Assembly (NCBI GenBank): GCA_900544065.1
Contig: UQTR01000049.1
Coordinates: forward strand, 1 to 15,197
Length of the DNA: 15,197 bases
Source of the DNA: an uncultured Collinsella sp.
Lineage (GTDB): Bacteria > Actinomycetota > Coriobacteriia > Coriobacteriales > Coriobacteriaceae
Direction: 5' to 3'
In this document: in pieces, positions 8,151-15,165 of the stretch
Numbering within the stretch: position 1 is the first letter of the stretch
Layout: each line of letters opens with the position of its first letter
Notes under the pieces: model-generated
Database searches by the model: none
What the model saw: only the letters and a program-made list of their open reading frames with translations
What the model was told of the DNA's origin: nothing
Program-made: the position numbers and the translations under genes

Positions 8151-8564
8151 ATGGACAAGCAGAGCCATCGATTTGACGAATCTAAGGTCCGTAAGGCCGC
8201 CATGGTGATATGGCAAGCGTCTCATGAAGGACAAACCTCGATTAGCTATTCAGAGTTCACGCTGAGGATGGAAATGGGAAATCCTCACAGTAGAGAGGTC
8301 GCCTTGCTTTTAGACGCCATCCAGAAATGGTGCGTGAGTTTGGGTCTGCCAAGCTTGCCCGCTTTGGTGGGAAGAAAGAATGATTCGAACCATATCCCCG
8401 GAGAGGGATTCTTCGAATCATACGCAAACCATTATTTCGAGAACGAAGACTGGCGGCATGACGTAGTCGAGTTCGAAAGAACCAGGGTCTCAAAGGCTTC
8501 CGCGAAGTATCGAGAGGCGTTTTCCAATGACAAAAATGAACCCTGCAGTATGCAGGAACTCTAG
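8151..8564 (+). CDS. Unrecognised small protein, first gene of the accessory operon
   Basis: 137 residues, not recognised with confidence. Soluble: no signal peptide or membrane segment. Residues about 8-85 look like a compact helical fold: SKVRKAAMVIWQASHEGQ, ISYSEFTLRMEMG, then a helix with LLLDAIQKWCVSLGLPSLPALV and IPGEGFF. The 'helix - GLPxLxALV - PGEGF' pattern is one I associate with winged-helix-like N-terminal domains of phage or restriction-linked proteins, but this is memory-based and weak. The C-terminus is charged. The ATG at 8151 has GAAGGA upstream and follows a good promoter. The next gene starts 25 bases after its stop, so the two are probably co-transcribed. Codon use is more AT-rich than in the NAD operon. 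Confidence 0.7.
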   Translation: MDKQSHRFDESKVRKAAMVIWQASHEGQTSISYSEFTLRMEMGNPHSREVALLLDAIQKWCVSLGLPSLPALVGRKNDSNHIPGEGFFESYANHYFENEDWRHDVVEFERTRVSKASAKYREAFSNDKNEPCSMQEL

Positions 8565-8589
8565 CTTTAGATAGGAAATGGGGACAAAA

Positions 8590-9507
8590 ATGTACTGCTG
8601 GAAATGTGGCCACAAGAATTCTGAAATAGCAGTGTATTGCGAGAAATGCGGAGCGTCTCTTTGTGAGCCTAATAGCTCATATAAAGAGACGAGAGCGAAC
8701 GCGCAAACCAACGAAAGCAAAAGAGCGGCCGCAAAACAAACGGAACCGAATAGAAGCAGCGAGCGTACATCTCATCCGGCGGATAGGAGCGAAGCAGCGG
8801 ACAATATTCAGACAGCACACGAAGCAGTCGATAGCGCCAGGGCCGTCATTTCGAACCTCGGAAATCAAGTGCAACAGACCGCATTTAACACGAAGCAGCA
8901 GAAAATAGGCCTTTCTTTTTCCTTTGGGTTTAACCAGAAAATGATGGTGCTAGCTACCTTAATTGCCATCGTCGCATCATTTCTCGGTTTTTCTTCCAAA
9001 GAACTGACCTCCACATCCTATTTGGGCGGCAGCTATGTTGCCATGGGCTATTGGTGGTTTCAGCCTATTTGGATTATTGCAACCGTCTTGGGCTGCTATG
9101 GCCTTCCTTTGATTGGCGTCGCAACAGGCGGCATTTCTTTAGTTGTTATATTGAACAGCCTTATCAGAGATGCAGGATTTGGTTTCAGCGTTGGCGTCGG
9201 TGCGGTATTGCTTGTAGCGGGAACGACCATGATGGTCGTATTTCATCTTCGCGCGGTATTGGGCCGCAACGGGAAAGACCTCTTTTCTAATTCTGAATTG
9301 AAAAATATAAAGCAAGCTGCCGAGCAGGTGGTCGGAAGTATGTCCAATACCTACCAAGATACTGCGCAGAAGCAAGGCGACGGCAGTCCGATAACGAGTA
9401 ACGAAACGGCAGGCAACGAAGCTGGAAAGAAATGGTGTCCCGATTGTGGCGCCATGCAGGATGAGTCTGCAAAATTCTGTGGCAAATGTGGCCATCGTTT
9501 TGAATAG
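8590..9507 (+). CDS. Polytopic membrane protein with a zinc ribbon at each end
   Basis: 305 residues from the ATG at 8590, chosen over 8578 because GGAAATGGGG then lies at normal ribosome-site distance and the protein starts directly with the ribbon. N-terminal zinc ribbon: C3, C6, C17, C20 (CWKCG, CEKCG). A polar Lys/Glu/Ala/Ser linker runs from about 25 to 105. Hydrophobic segments lie at about 118-135, 156-175, 172-192 and 198-220, giving three or four membrane spans. A second zinc ribbon closes the protein: C283, C286, C297, C300 (CPDCG, CGKCG). With four spans both ribbons would lie in the cytosol. No enzymatic motif is seen. Part of the three-gene operon; the function is unknown. Confidence 0.8.
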   Translation: MYCWKCGHKNSEIAVYCEKCGASLCEPNSSYKETRANAQTNESKRAAAKQTEPNRSSERTSHPADRSEAADNIQTAHEAVDSARAVISNLGNQVQQTAFNTKQQKIGLSFSFGFNQKMMVLATLIAIVASFLGFSSKELTSTSYLGGSYVAMGYWWFQPIWIIATVLGCYGLPLIGVATGGISLVVILNSLIRDAGFGFSVGVGAVLLVAGTTMMVVFHLRAVLGRNGKDLFSNSELKNIKQAAEQVVGSMSNTYQDTAQKQGDGSPITSNETAGNEAGKKWCPDCGAMQDESAKFCGKCGHRFE

Positions 9508-9540
9508 AAGGTCTCTGTAAATCAAACCGAGGAGACTCAT

Positions 9541-10686
9541 ATGTACTGCACAGAATGCGGCACGAAAAACGAAGACGGAATGCAATTCTGCGTTCAATGC
9601 GGGGCACCACTGGATTCAGCCCAGGTTGATTTATCTAGTCAACCTCTTGAGCCAACTCAGCCTGCGCTTGGCAATCGACTGCGCAATGTCTCTACAACCA
9701 GGCGGAGCAGACAACCAAAAAAGCGTACGCGAATCATTGTGGCAGCGATAATTGCGGCGTTAGTCGCATGCGGAGGTGCCAGCTATTACTTTGGCGTGTA
9801 CATGCCACAATCGAAACAGACGACAAAGAAGCAGAAGACCACTGCAGCTGAATACTCGAAGCATTCTGTTCTTATCAGTGTTTCCGGAGACGGATGGAAT
9901 ACGTCGGAAGGAGCTTCCAAGCTACCGATCCGCGTGAAAGGAACCGATGTCAACGGAAGCAAAATCGACAAAACGGCATTTGTCGATTCCGATGGAAAAG
10001 GCCTGGAACTCATTCCGGGAACATATGGGCTCGTAATAGAGGGTACTCCGATTGGAGCGGACGGCTCGCTCTGGAACGTTTCCGATTCGAGCGTGAAATT
10101 TAAAGTGAAGCGTGCTCTCAAAGATGGCGAAAAGGCTGATTTCCGCGCGATGGCAAAGCTGACATTGGGTGACAAGATCGATCCAGCCGATGTTACCGAC
10201 GAGCAAATCAATGCGGCAGAAAAGTTAGCCGAGCGGGGAGGTTGCGATTCGAAGAGCTCAGCGAAAGCTCTAGCTGCAGCCGCAAGGGGAGCTCGTGATG
10301 CAGCAGTTTCCGCCAAACAAGCCGAGGATGCTTCTGCCGCTCAAAAGCGCGCTGAGCAAGAGACTGAAAATGCAAAGAAAGCCGTCGAGCAGAATGAGTC
10401 ATCGACGTCTTCTCAATCAGAAATAAGCCCATTTTGGGGCGCATTCGTCATGGCCAGTAAGGACTATACAACATCGGAGAAAAAGGCAGATGATCTTAGA
10501 AACAGCGGGTTCCCAGACGCAATTGTCGTGTGCACAACAGACTGGACAAACCTTAACAAGGAGACGTGGTATTCGGTTTCCGCTGGCAGGTTTTCAAGTC
10601 GAACTGAGGCGGAACAAGCGGTTTCTGCCTTAAAAAATCAAGGCATGTCGGATGCCTACGTCCGATATTCCGGAGACCACCAGTAG
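9541..10686 (+). CDS. Zinc-ribbon, single-span membrane protein with C-terminal SPOR-like domain
   Basis: 381 residues. The zinc ribbon uses C3, C6, C17 and C20 (MYCTECG, CVQCG). A basic patch RSRQPKKRTR (55-64) precedes one membrane span at about 65-87, so by the positive-inside rule the ribbon is cytosolic and the rest is outside. Residues 105-215 form a beta-rich region, 220-284 an Ala/Glu/Lys-rich helix (AAARGARDAAVSAKQAEDAS), and 297-378 match the SPOR pattern (WGAFVMASKDYTTSEKKADDLRNSG, then WYSVSAGRFSSRTEAEQAVSALKNQG and DAYVRYSG). SPOR domains bind peptidoglycan, often strands without stem peptides at division sites. The GAGGAG ribosome site and 33-base gap from the previous gene support an operon; the terminator is at 10739. 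The role is not known. Confidence 0.82.
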   Translation: MYCTECGTKNEDGMQFCVQCGAPLDSAQVDLSSQPLEPTQPALGNRLRNVSTTRRSRQPKKRTRIIVAAIIAALVACGGASYYFGVYMPQSKQTTKKQKTTAAEYSKHSVLISVSGDGWNTSEGASKLPIRVKGTDVNGSKIDKTAFVDSDGKGLELIPGTYGLVIEGTPIGADGSLWNVSDSSVKFKVKRALKDGEKADFRAMAKLTLGDKIDPADVTDEQINAAEKLAERGGCDSKSSAKALAAAARGARDAAVSAKQAEDASAAQKRAEQETENAKKAVEQNESSTSSQSEISPFWGAFVMASKDYTTSEKKADDLRNSGFPDAIVVCTTDWTNLNKETWYSVSAGRFSSRTEAEQAVSALKNQGMSDAYVRYSGDHQ

Positions 10687-10738
10687 CACCGTATCTTAAA
10701 CACGTTTTTACTTGCGGATTTAGCATTTCATATTTAAT

Positions 10739-10779
10739 AAAACGAGGGCCATCGCGTCGGCGCGATAGCCCTCGTTTTT
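10739..10779. terminator. Bidirectional terminator between accessory operon and niaR
   Basis: AAAACGAGGGC-c-ATCGCG (10739-10756) pairs with CGCGAT-a-GCCCTCGTTTT (10761-10778) around a TCGG loop, with a single mismatch. It ends in TTTTT on the plus strand and TTTTA on the minus strand. It serves the plus-strand accessory operon and the converging nadA-nadB-nadC-niaR transcript. Confidence 0.9.
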
Positions 10780-10787
10780 GCAACCCT

Positions 10788-10816
10788 CAATTTGAAACCT
10801 GTCCCCAAATTGGTGG
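10788..10816. repeat. Palindromic element, right boundary of the accessory segment
   Basis: This is an inverted copy of 7566-7593 with 27 of 28 bases identical. Its own arms are shorter (CAATTTG at 10788-10794, CAAATTG at 10807-10813) because the outer left bases differ. It lies between the shared terminator and the niaR stop codon at 10838. Confidence 0.8.
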
Positions 10817-10837
10817 TCTAGCCAAGCGGGCATCGGG

Positions 10838-11383
10838 CTAAGATAGGTCGTCCTCATAAGGCATCAAATCGGCTAGGTAGCCTTTCTCCTTGAGTATGGC
10901 CTCGATTTCGTCGAGGGTTTGTTCGTCTTCTGCTGCGATGCGGTGGAAGTGGTAGCCGCTGGTCACCGTCAGCAGCGGAAAGCTCTTGCCGCTGGCGATG
11001 TCGTGCAGGTAGCGCTCGATATCGCGGCGGTTGCGAATGTCCAGGTCGGCCGTGATCTTGCCGTACACGCGGTGGTTGACGATCACGTTGAGTACGGCAC
11101 CGCCGGCATCAACGATGCTCGTGAGCTCATCGCCCGCCTGTTCCACGCTGTGGCGCACCTTGACCAGGCGCGTGGGCACAGCCGGACTGCTCGCGGCTTC
11201 TTGCAGCACGTAGCCGCGGTTGGTGGCGACGATATCGTGCCCGTCGGCGCGCAGCAGGGCGATGTCCTGCACCACGACCTGACGGCTCACGCCCACCTCG
11301 CGGGCAAGCGCGCTGCCCGAAACGGGATCTTTGGCCCCCTCGAGCACGGCCATGATGGCACGGCGACGCTCGCGAGCATTCAT
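10838..11383 (-). CDS. niaR: NiaR, niacin-responsive repressor (HTH plus 3H domain)
   Basis: 181 residues. N-terminal HTH_11 winged helix at about 5-60 (RRAIMAVLEG, ALAREVGVSRQVVVQDIALLRADG, GYVL). C-terminal 3H domain at about 75-175, named for conserved histidines: H78 (VRHSVEQ), H104 (NHRVYGKI) and H145/H147 (GYHFHRI). In the structurally known Thermotoga homologue equivalent histidines bind a metal ion. NiaR represses NAD synthesis and niacin uptake genes when nicotinic acid is available. The ATG overlaps the nadC stop by one base (TAATG), so translation is coupled and the repressor is made with the pathway. A likely target is the long palindrome on the nadA promoter (14744-14787). Confidence 0.93.
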   Translation of the reverse strand: MNARERRRAIMAVLEGAKDPVSGSALAREVGVSRQVVVQDIALLRADGHDIVATNRGYVLQEAASSPAVPTRLVKVRHSVEQAGDELTSIVDAGGAVLNVIVNHRVYGKITADLDIRNRRDIERYLHDIASGKSFPLLTVTSGYHFHRIAAEDEQTLDEIEAILKEKGYLADLMPYEDDLS

Positions 11384-12243
11384 TATTTACCGTCCAGCAG
11401 ACGCAGGTGCTTAAGTGAGAGGTCGAGGATCGGCGCGGAGTGCGTCAGGGCGCCCGAGCTAATAAAGTCGACGCCCAGGTCGGCCAGGGCGCGAATGTTG
11501 CCGGCGTCCACGTTACCCGAGCACTCGGTCTTGGCGCGGCCGTCGATAAGCTCGATGGCGGCGGCCATGTCGTCGTGCGTCATGTTGTCGAACATGATGA
11601 TATCGGCACCAGCTTCCACGGCCTCGCGCACCATATTCAGGTTCTCGCACTCAATCTCGACCGTCGTGGTAAACGATGCATGGGCGCGCGCCATCTCGAT
11701 CGCACGCGCCACGCCACCGGCGGCGTCGATGTGATTGTCCTTGAGCATGACGGCCGTCGACAGGTTGTAGCGGTGGTTGCTGCCGCCGCCGATCTCGACT
11801 GCTGCCTTCTCGAAGACGCGCATGCCCGGCGTGGTCTTGCGCGTGTCGACGAGCACGGTCTTGGTGCCTTCGAGCGCCGCGGCCATCTGGTGCGTATAGG
11901 TGGCGATGCCGCTCATGCGCTGCAGGTAGTTGAGCGCCACGCGCTCGCCCGAAAGCAGCACGCGCGCGTCGCCGCGCACCTGGCCCACATGGTCGCCGGC
12001 GTGCACCTCGTCGCCATCCGCGACATCAAACAGCACGGAGCTTTGCAGATCCAGCAGCTCAAAGGTGCGGGCGAACACGTCCAGGCCGGCGATGATGCCA
12101 TCTGCCTTGGCGATGAGCTCAACGGTGGCGGGGCGCGCCGTGGGGCACACGCTCGCCGTGCTCACGTCCTCAAAGGTGATGTCCTCGCGCAGGGCCTGCA
12201 AAATCAGATCATCGACGACGAGCTTCATGGTAATGGGATTCAT
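11383..12243 (-). CDS. nadC: Nicotinate-nucleotide pyrophosphorylase (quinolinate phosphoribosyltransferase)
   Basis: 286 residues, normal length. It joins quinolinate and PRPP to give nicotinate mononucleotide, CO2 and pyrophosphate, the third step of de novo NAD synthesis. Seen: N-terminal open-faced sandwich domain, then the barrel with DTRKTTPG (133-140), GGGSNHRYNLS (152-162), KDNH (168-171), EIECE (196-200) and DIIMFDNM (214-221), which together carry the quinolinate and PRPP contacts of the family. The ATG at 12243 starts 3 bases after the nadB stop, with GGAGGAG inside the nadB end as ribosome site; an internal ATG at 12228 is less favoured. The stop codon overlaps the niaR start. Confidence 0.97.
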   Translation of the reverse strand: MNPITMKLVVDDLILQALREDITFEDVSTASVCPTARPATVELIAKADGIIAGLDVFARTFELLDLQSSVLFDVADGDEVHAGDHVGQVRGDARVLLSGERVALNYLQRMSGIATYTHQMAAALEGTKTVLVDTRKTTPGMRVFEKAAVEIGGGSNHRYNLSTAVMLKDNHIDAAGGVARAIEMARAHASFTTTVEIECENLNMVREAVEAGADIIMFDNMTHDDMAAAIELIDGRAKTECSGNVDAGNIRALADLGVDFISSGALTHSAPILDLSLKHLRLLDGK

Positions 12244-12246
12244 GGT

Positions 12247-13623
12247 CTACTCCTCCACGGCCTGCGTGCCGGCGGCACGGGCCAAATCATCGATTGCAAG
12301 GGTGTCGGCGCTCAGGGCGCGGTGACGTCCGTCGAGCGCAGGCTCGCCCGCCTGCTCCACGGCAAGCGACTCGCCGGTGCGCATACGCCAAGCGGCGCGG
12401 CGACCCCAGACGAGGGACTCAAGCAGGCTGTTGGAGGCCAGGCGGTTCTTGCCGTGCACACCGTTGCAGGCCGTCTCACCGGCGGCGTAGAGCTCGGGCA
12501 TCGAGGTGCGGCCGTCCTTGTCAACCCACACGCCGCCCATAAAGTAGTGCTGCGTGGGCGTGACGGGGATGGGCTCGTCCAAGATGTCGCGGCCGTCCTC
12601 CAGGCAGCGCGCGCGGATGTTGGCGAAGTGCCCGGTCACCACGTCGCGCTCGACAGGCGCAAAGCTCAGCCACTCGTGCTCGGTGCCGTCCTGCTTCATC
12701 TGCTCACGGATGGCGGCGGCAACCACGTCGCGCGGCTGCAACTCGTCGGTAAAGCGTTCGCCGGCAGCGTTGAGCAGAATCGCGCCCTCGCCGCGGCAGC
12801 TCTCGCTGATCAGGAAGGTACGGCCCGGCTGCGGCGAGAACAGGCCCGTGGGGTGAATCTGCACGTAGTCCAGGTGCTCCATCGTAATGCCGTGCTCCTG
12901 GGCGATGTAGCAGGCGTCGCCCGTGAGCTGCGGGTAGTTGGTCGAGTGGTCGTATACGCCACCGATGCCGCCCGTCGCCCACAGCGTATGGCAGGCGTGA
13001 ATCTCAAACGGCTTGCCGGCATGCACGCCCTCGGCGGCATTTACCAGCTCGTCGGCGGGACGAGCCGAATCGTCCTCGTCCACGGGAACGGCGATGACGC
13101 CGGTGCACACCGTGGCGCCGTCGCGCTCGCCGGTCAGAATGTCGGTCATGGCCACGTGCTCAAGAATCTGCACGTTGTCCAGCTTGCGCACGGCCTGGAG
13201 CAGCTTGGTCGTAATCTCCTTACCCGTAATGTCGGCATGGAAGGCGATACGCGGGCGGCTGTGCGCGCCCTCGCGAGTGAAGTCGAGGCTGCCATCGGCC
13301 TTGCGCTCAAAGTCCACGCCCATGGCCAGCAGGTCGTTGATGACCGAACGGCTCGAGCGGATCATGATGTCGACGCTCTCGCGACGGTTCTCGTAATGGC
13401 CGGCGTGCATGGTGTCCTCAAAGAAGGCGTCGTAGTCCGAGCCCTCGGGCAGCACGCAAATACCGCCCTGCGCGAGCATGGAATCGCACTCGTCGACAGC
13501 GCCCTTGGAGAGCATGATCACGCGCGTGCTCTTCGGCAGATTGAGGGCCGCGTACAGGCCCGCCACGCCGCAGCCGGCAATGACGACGTCGCACTGCATG
13601 TCGGGGTATTGTTTGGTTTCCAC
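12247..13623 (-). CDS. nadB: L-aspartate oxidase
   Basis: 458 residues from a GTG at 13623, preceded by GGGAGAGG at 6 bases. An upstream in-frame TTG (13650) would extend it by 9 residues into a palindromic repeat and is rejected. FAD-dependent oxidation of aspartate to iminoaspartate. Seen: Rossmann motif VVIAGCGVAGLYAA (G17, G19, G22), the succinate-dehydrogenase/fumarate-reductase-type block SMLAQGGICVL, substrate-site stretches HPTGLF and SESCRGEGAIL, and the C-terminal FAD block HYFMGGVWVD ... ELYAAGETACNGVHGKNRLASNSLLESLVWGRRAA. The protein ends about 80 residues earlier than E. coli NadB, leaving little of the helical C-terminal domain; shorter forms are known in some lineages. NadB passes its unstable product to NadA, encoded just upstream. 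Confidence 0.96.
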   Translation of the reverse strand: METKQYPDMQCDVVIAGCGVAGLYAALNLPKSTRVIMLSKGAVDECDSMLAQGGICVLPEGSDYDAFFEDTMHAGHYENRRESVDIMIRSSRSVINDLLAMGVDFERKADGSLDFTREGAHSRPRIAFHADITGKEITTKLLQAVRKLDNVQILEHVAMTDILTGERDGATVCTGVIAVPVDEDDSARPADELVNAAEGVHAGKPFEIHACHTLWATGGIGGVYDHSTNYPQLTGDACYIAQEHGITMEHLDYVQIHPTGLFSPQPGRTFLISESCRGEGAILLNAAGERFTDELQPRDVVAAAIREQMKQDGTEHEWLSFAPVERDVVTGHFANIRARCLEDGRDILDEPIPVTPTQHYFMGGVWVDKDGRTSMPELYAAGETACNGVHGKNRLASNSLLESLVWGRRAAWRMRTGESLAVEQAGEPALDGRHRALSADTLAIDDLARAAGTQAVEE

Positions 13624-13640
13624 AGGAATCCTCTCCCTTG

Positions 13641-13673
13641 AATGTGACAAAGGGACTGTCCCTTTGTCACATT
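13641..13673. repeat. Near-perfect 33-bp palindrome between nadA and nadB
   Basis: AATGTGACAAAGGGAC (13641-13656) and GTCCCTTTGTCACATT (13658-13673) are perfect 16-bp arms around a single T. It fills most of the 53-base gap between the nadA stop and the nadB GTG. No T-run follows, so it is not a classic terminator. The GGGAC-GTCCC centre matches palindromes I associate with dispersed REP-like elements of this bacterial group (memory, unverified). Confidence 0.8.
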
Positions 13674-13676
13674 GTT

Positions 13677-14702
13677 TTAGCGCGCTGCGTACTCGAGCAT
13701 GCGGTCGAGCGTGAGCTTGGCTTGGTCGGCGGCCTCGTCCGACACGCCGATCTGGACCTCGCCCTCACCCGTCTCCAGGCAGTGCACGAGCTTTTCGAGT
13801 GTGATGAGGTCCATGTTGACGCAAGTGGGCTGTACCGCGGGGAAGTAGAACTTCTTGCCGGCGCCCTGGCAGCGGCGCTCGAGCTCGTAGAGCACGCCGC
13901 GGACCGTCACGATGATGAACTCGCTCGCGTCCGACTCCTCGGCATACTTGATGATGCCGGCGGTGGAGCCGATGTAGTCGGCCTCGGCAAGGACATCGGC
14001 CTTGCACTCGGGGTGCGCCAGCACGAGCGCGTCGGGATGGGCCTCCGTCGCGTCGACGATTTGCTCGACGGTGATGATGTGGTGACGCGGGCAGTAGCCC
14101 TTGTTGAGAATGACGTGCTTCTGCGGCACTTGCTCGGCCACGAAACGGCCCAGATTCTGGTCGGGAATGAACAGAATGTGCTGCTGCGGCAGCTCGGACA
14201 CGATCTTGACAGCGTTGGAGCTGGTAACGCACACGTCACTCCAGCTTTTGATCTCGACCGTCGAGTTGACGTAGCACACCACGGCCAGGTCATCGCCATA
14301 CTCGGCACGGGCGGCATCGACCGTCTCGCGCTTGACCATGTGCGCCATGGGGCAGTCCGCGTTCGGCTCGGGCAGCAGCACGGTCTTGGTGGGATTGAGC
14401 AGCTTGGCGCTCTCGCCCATAAACTCCACGCCGCACAGCACGATGGTCTGCTGCGGCAGGCTCTTAGCGAGTTTTGCCAGATAGAAGCTGTCGCCGACGT
14501 AATCGGCAACGGCCTGGACCTCGGGCGCCACATAATAGTGTGCCAGGATCACCGCGTCACGTTGGGTTTTTAGTTGCTGAATGGCCTCGACGAGCTCTGC
14601 GGGCACCAATGCCGCGCGCTCCGTTGCCGTCGTTGCCGATGCCAGGCCGGCCGCAATGTCGCGTGCAAGCTCCGATGCATCCATGTTCGCGCTCTGTGCC
14701 AT
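13677..14702 (-). CDS. nadA: Quinolinate synthase (NadA)
   Basis: 341 residues from the ATG at 14702, with GAGAGGGG upstream; a TTG one codon earlier is less likely. It condenses iminoaspartate with dihydroxyacetone phosphate to quinolinate using a [4Fe-4S] cluster. Expected cluster cysteines are present: C90 in LCGVEFMGESA, C233 in HPECKADV and C294 in CVNMDLITLEKL. Other family motifs are ILAHYYVAPEVQ (about 52-63), YVNSTVEIK, VTSSNAV, LFIPDQNLG and DYIGSTAGI. The cluster is oxygen-sensitive, in keeping with an anaerobe. It is the first gene of nadA-nadB-nadC-niaR, controlled by the promoter and palindrome at 14738-14787. Confidence 0.98.
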   Translation of the reverse strand: MAQSANMDASELARDIAAGLASATTATERAALVPAELVEAIQQLKTQRDAVILAHYYVAPEVQAVADYVGDSFYLAKLAKSLPQQTIVLCGVEFMGESAKLLNPTKTVLLPEPNADCPMAHMVKRETVDAARAEYGDDLAVVCYVNSTVEIKSWSDVCVTSSNAVKIVSELPQQHILFIPDQNLGRFVAEQVPQKHVILNKGYCPRHHIITVEQIVDATEAHPDALVLAHPECKADVLAEADYIGSTAGIIKYAEESDASEFIIVTVRGVLYELERRCQGAGKKFYFPAVQPTCVNMDLITLEKLVHCLETGEGEVQIGVSDEAADQAKLTLDRMLEYAAR

Positions 14703-14737
14703 CAAGGCCCCTCTCTTTTGGCGAATCTTGGAGCTTT

Positions 14738-14766
14738 AGTATGACACCTAGGTTTACAGCTGACAA
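14738..14766 (-). promoter_or_regulatory. Promoter of the nadA-nadB-nadC-niaR operon
   Basis: On the minus strand TTGTCA (complement of 14761-14766) and CATACT (complement of 14738-14743) are separated by exactly 17 bases. Transcription would start close to 14731, giving a leader of about 30 bases. The whole -35/spacer region lies inside the palindrome 14744-14787, so a bound repressor would block polymerase. Confidence 0.7.
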
Positions 14767-14787
14767 GACAGCTGTAAACCTAGGTGT
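14744..14787. promoter_or_regulatory. 44-bp perfect palindrome, probable NiaR operator
   Basis: ACACCTAGGTTTACAGCTG (14744-14762) is repeated exactly inverted at 14769-14787 with a 6-base centre. Each arm also contains smaller palindromes: ACCTAGGT, then CAGCTG. The element covers the -35 box and the complete spacer of the nadA promoter. NiaR is encoded as the last gene of the same operon, so autoregulated repression by nicotinic acid is the natural reading. No T-run and no upstream gene make a terminator unlikely. Confidence 0.75.
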
Positions 14788-14908
14788 AAAGTTGAAATAA
14801 AGATTCAATTACGGAGCGACCCATTTTAGAATTGGCGAGCTGAAAAGAGCCGAAATGGCTTCTTTCTAATATTTGAACCCTCTGTTTGATGCCCCAGTTT
14901 GAGGGGCC

Positions 14909-15117
14909 GTGGGCAAAAAAGGGCAAATATGAGTACTGTTACCAGATTAGTAGCAGCGTTTTTCGGTCCGTCAGGCCCATGAATCGCCTTTTTGGGCTCC
15001 GAATCCAGCGACAGGCATCCCAAAATCACGCTCGCGACGCTCCCTAGACCCGTTTTGAGCCTTATTTTGCTGTTACTAAAATAGTGACAGTACTCATATT
15101 TGCCATTTTTTGCCCAC
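14909..15117. repeat. MITE-like element with ~49-bp terminal inverted repeats
   Basis: Positions 14909-14939 and 15087-15117 are inverted with 30 of 31 matches. Extending inward to 14957 and 15069 gives 43 of 49. The 111-base interior has no credible gene and no transposase motif. No target duplication is obvious at the ends. The ends contain GGGCAAAAAA and CAAATATGAGTACTGT. Best read as a non-autonomous inverted-repeat element; an extended structured RNA is an alternative. Bases 14820-14908, left of the element, hold nothing I can identify. Confidence 0.7.
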
Positions 15118-15165
15118 AAGACCTCGCGGCGCCACAAAAAAGGGTAGCGCGCAGAGATGTGGTGT

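Noticed and set aside
11440..13641. 733-codon open frame on the plus strand opposite nadC and nadB
   Set aside because: GC-rich shadow of the real minus-strand genes, which have clear family motifs and ribosome sites; its translation is low-complexity Ala/Val/His/Gly with no domain.
13638..14573. 311-codon frame opposite nadA
   Set aside because: Antisense shadow; NadA motifs and cysteines are all on the minus strand.
14744..14787. Reading the nadA palindrome as a terminator
   Set aside because: There is no T-run and no gene transcribed into it, and it lies exactly over a -35/-10 pair, so an operator is more likely.
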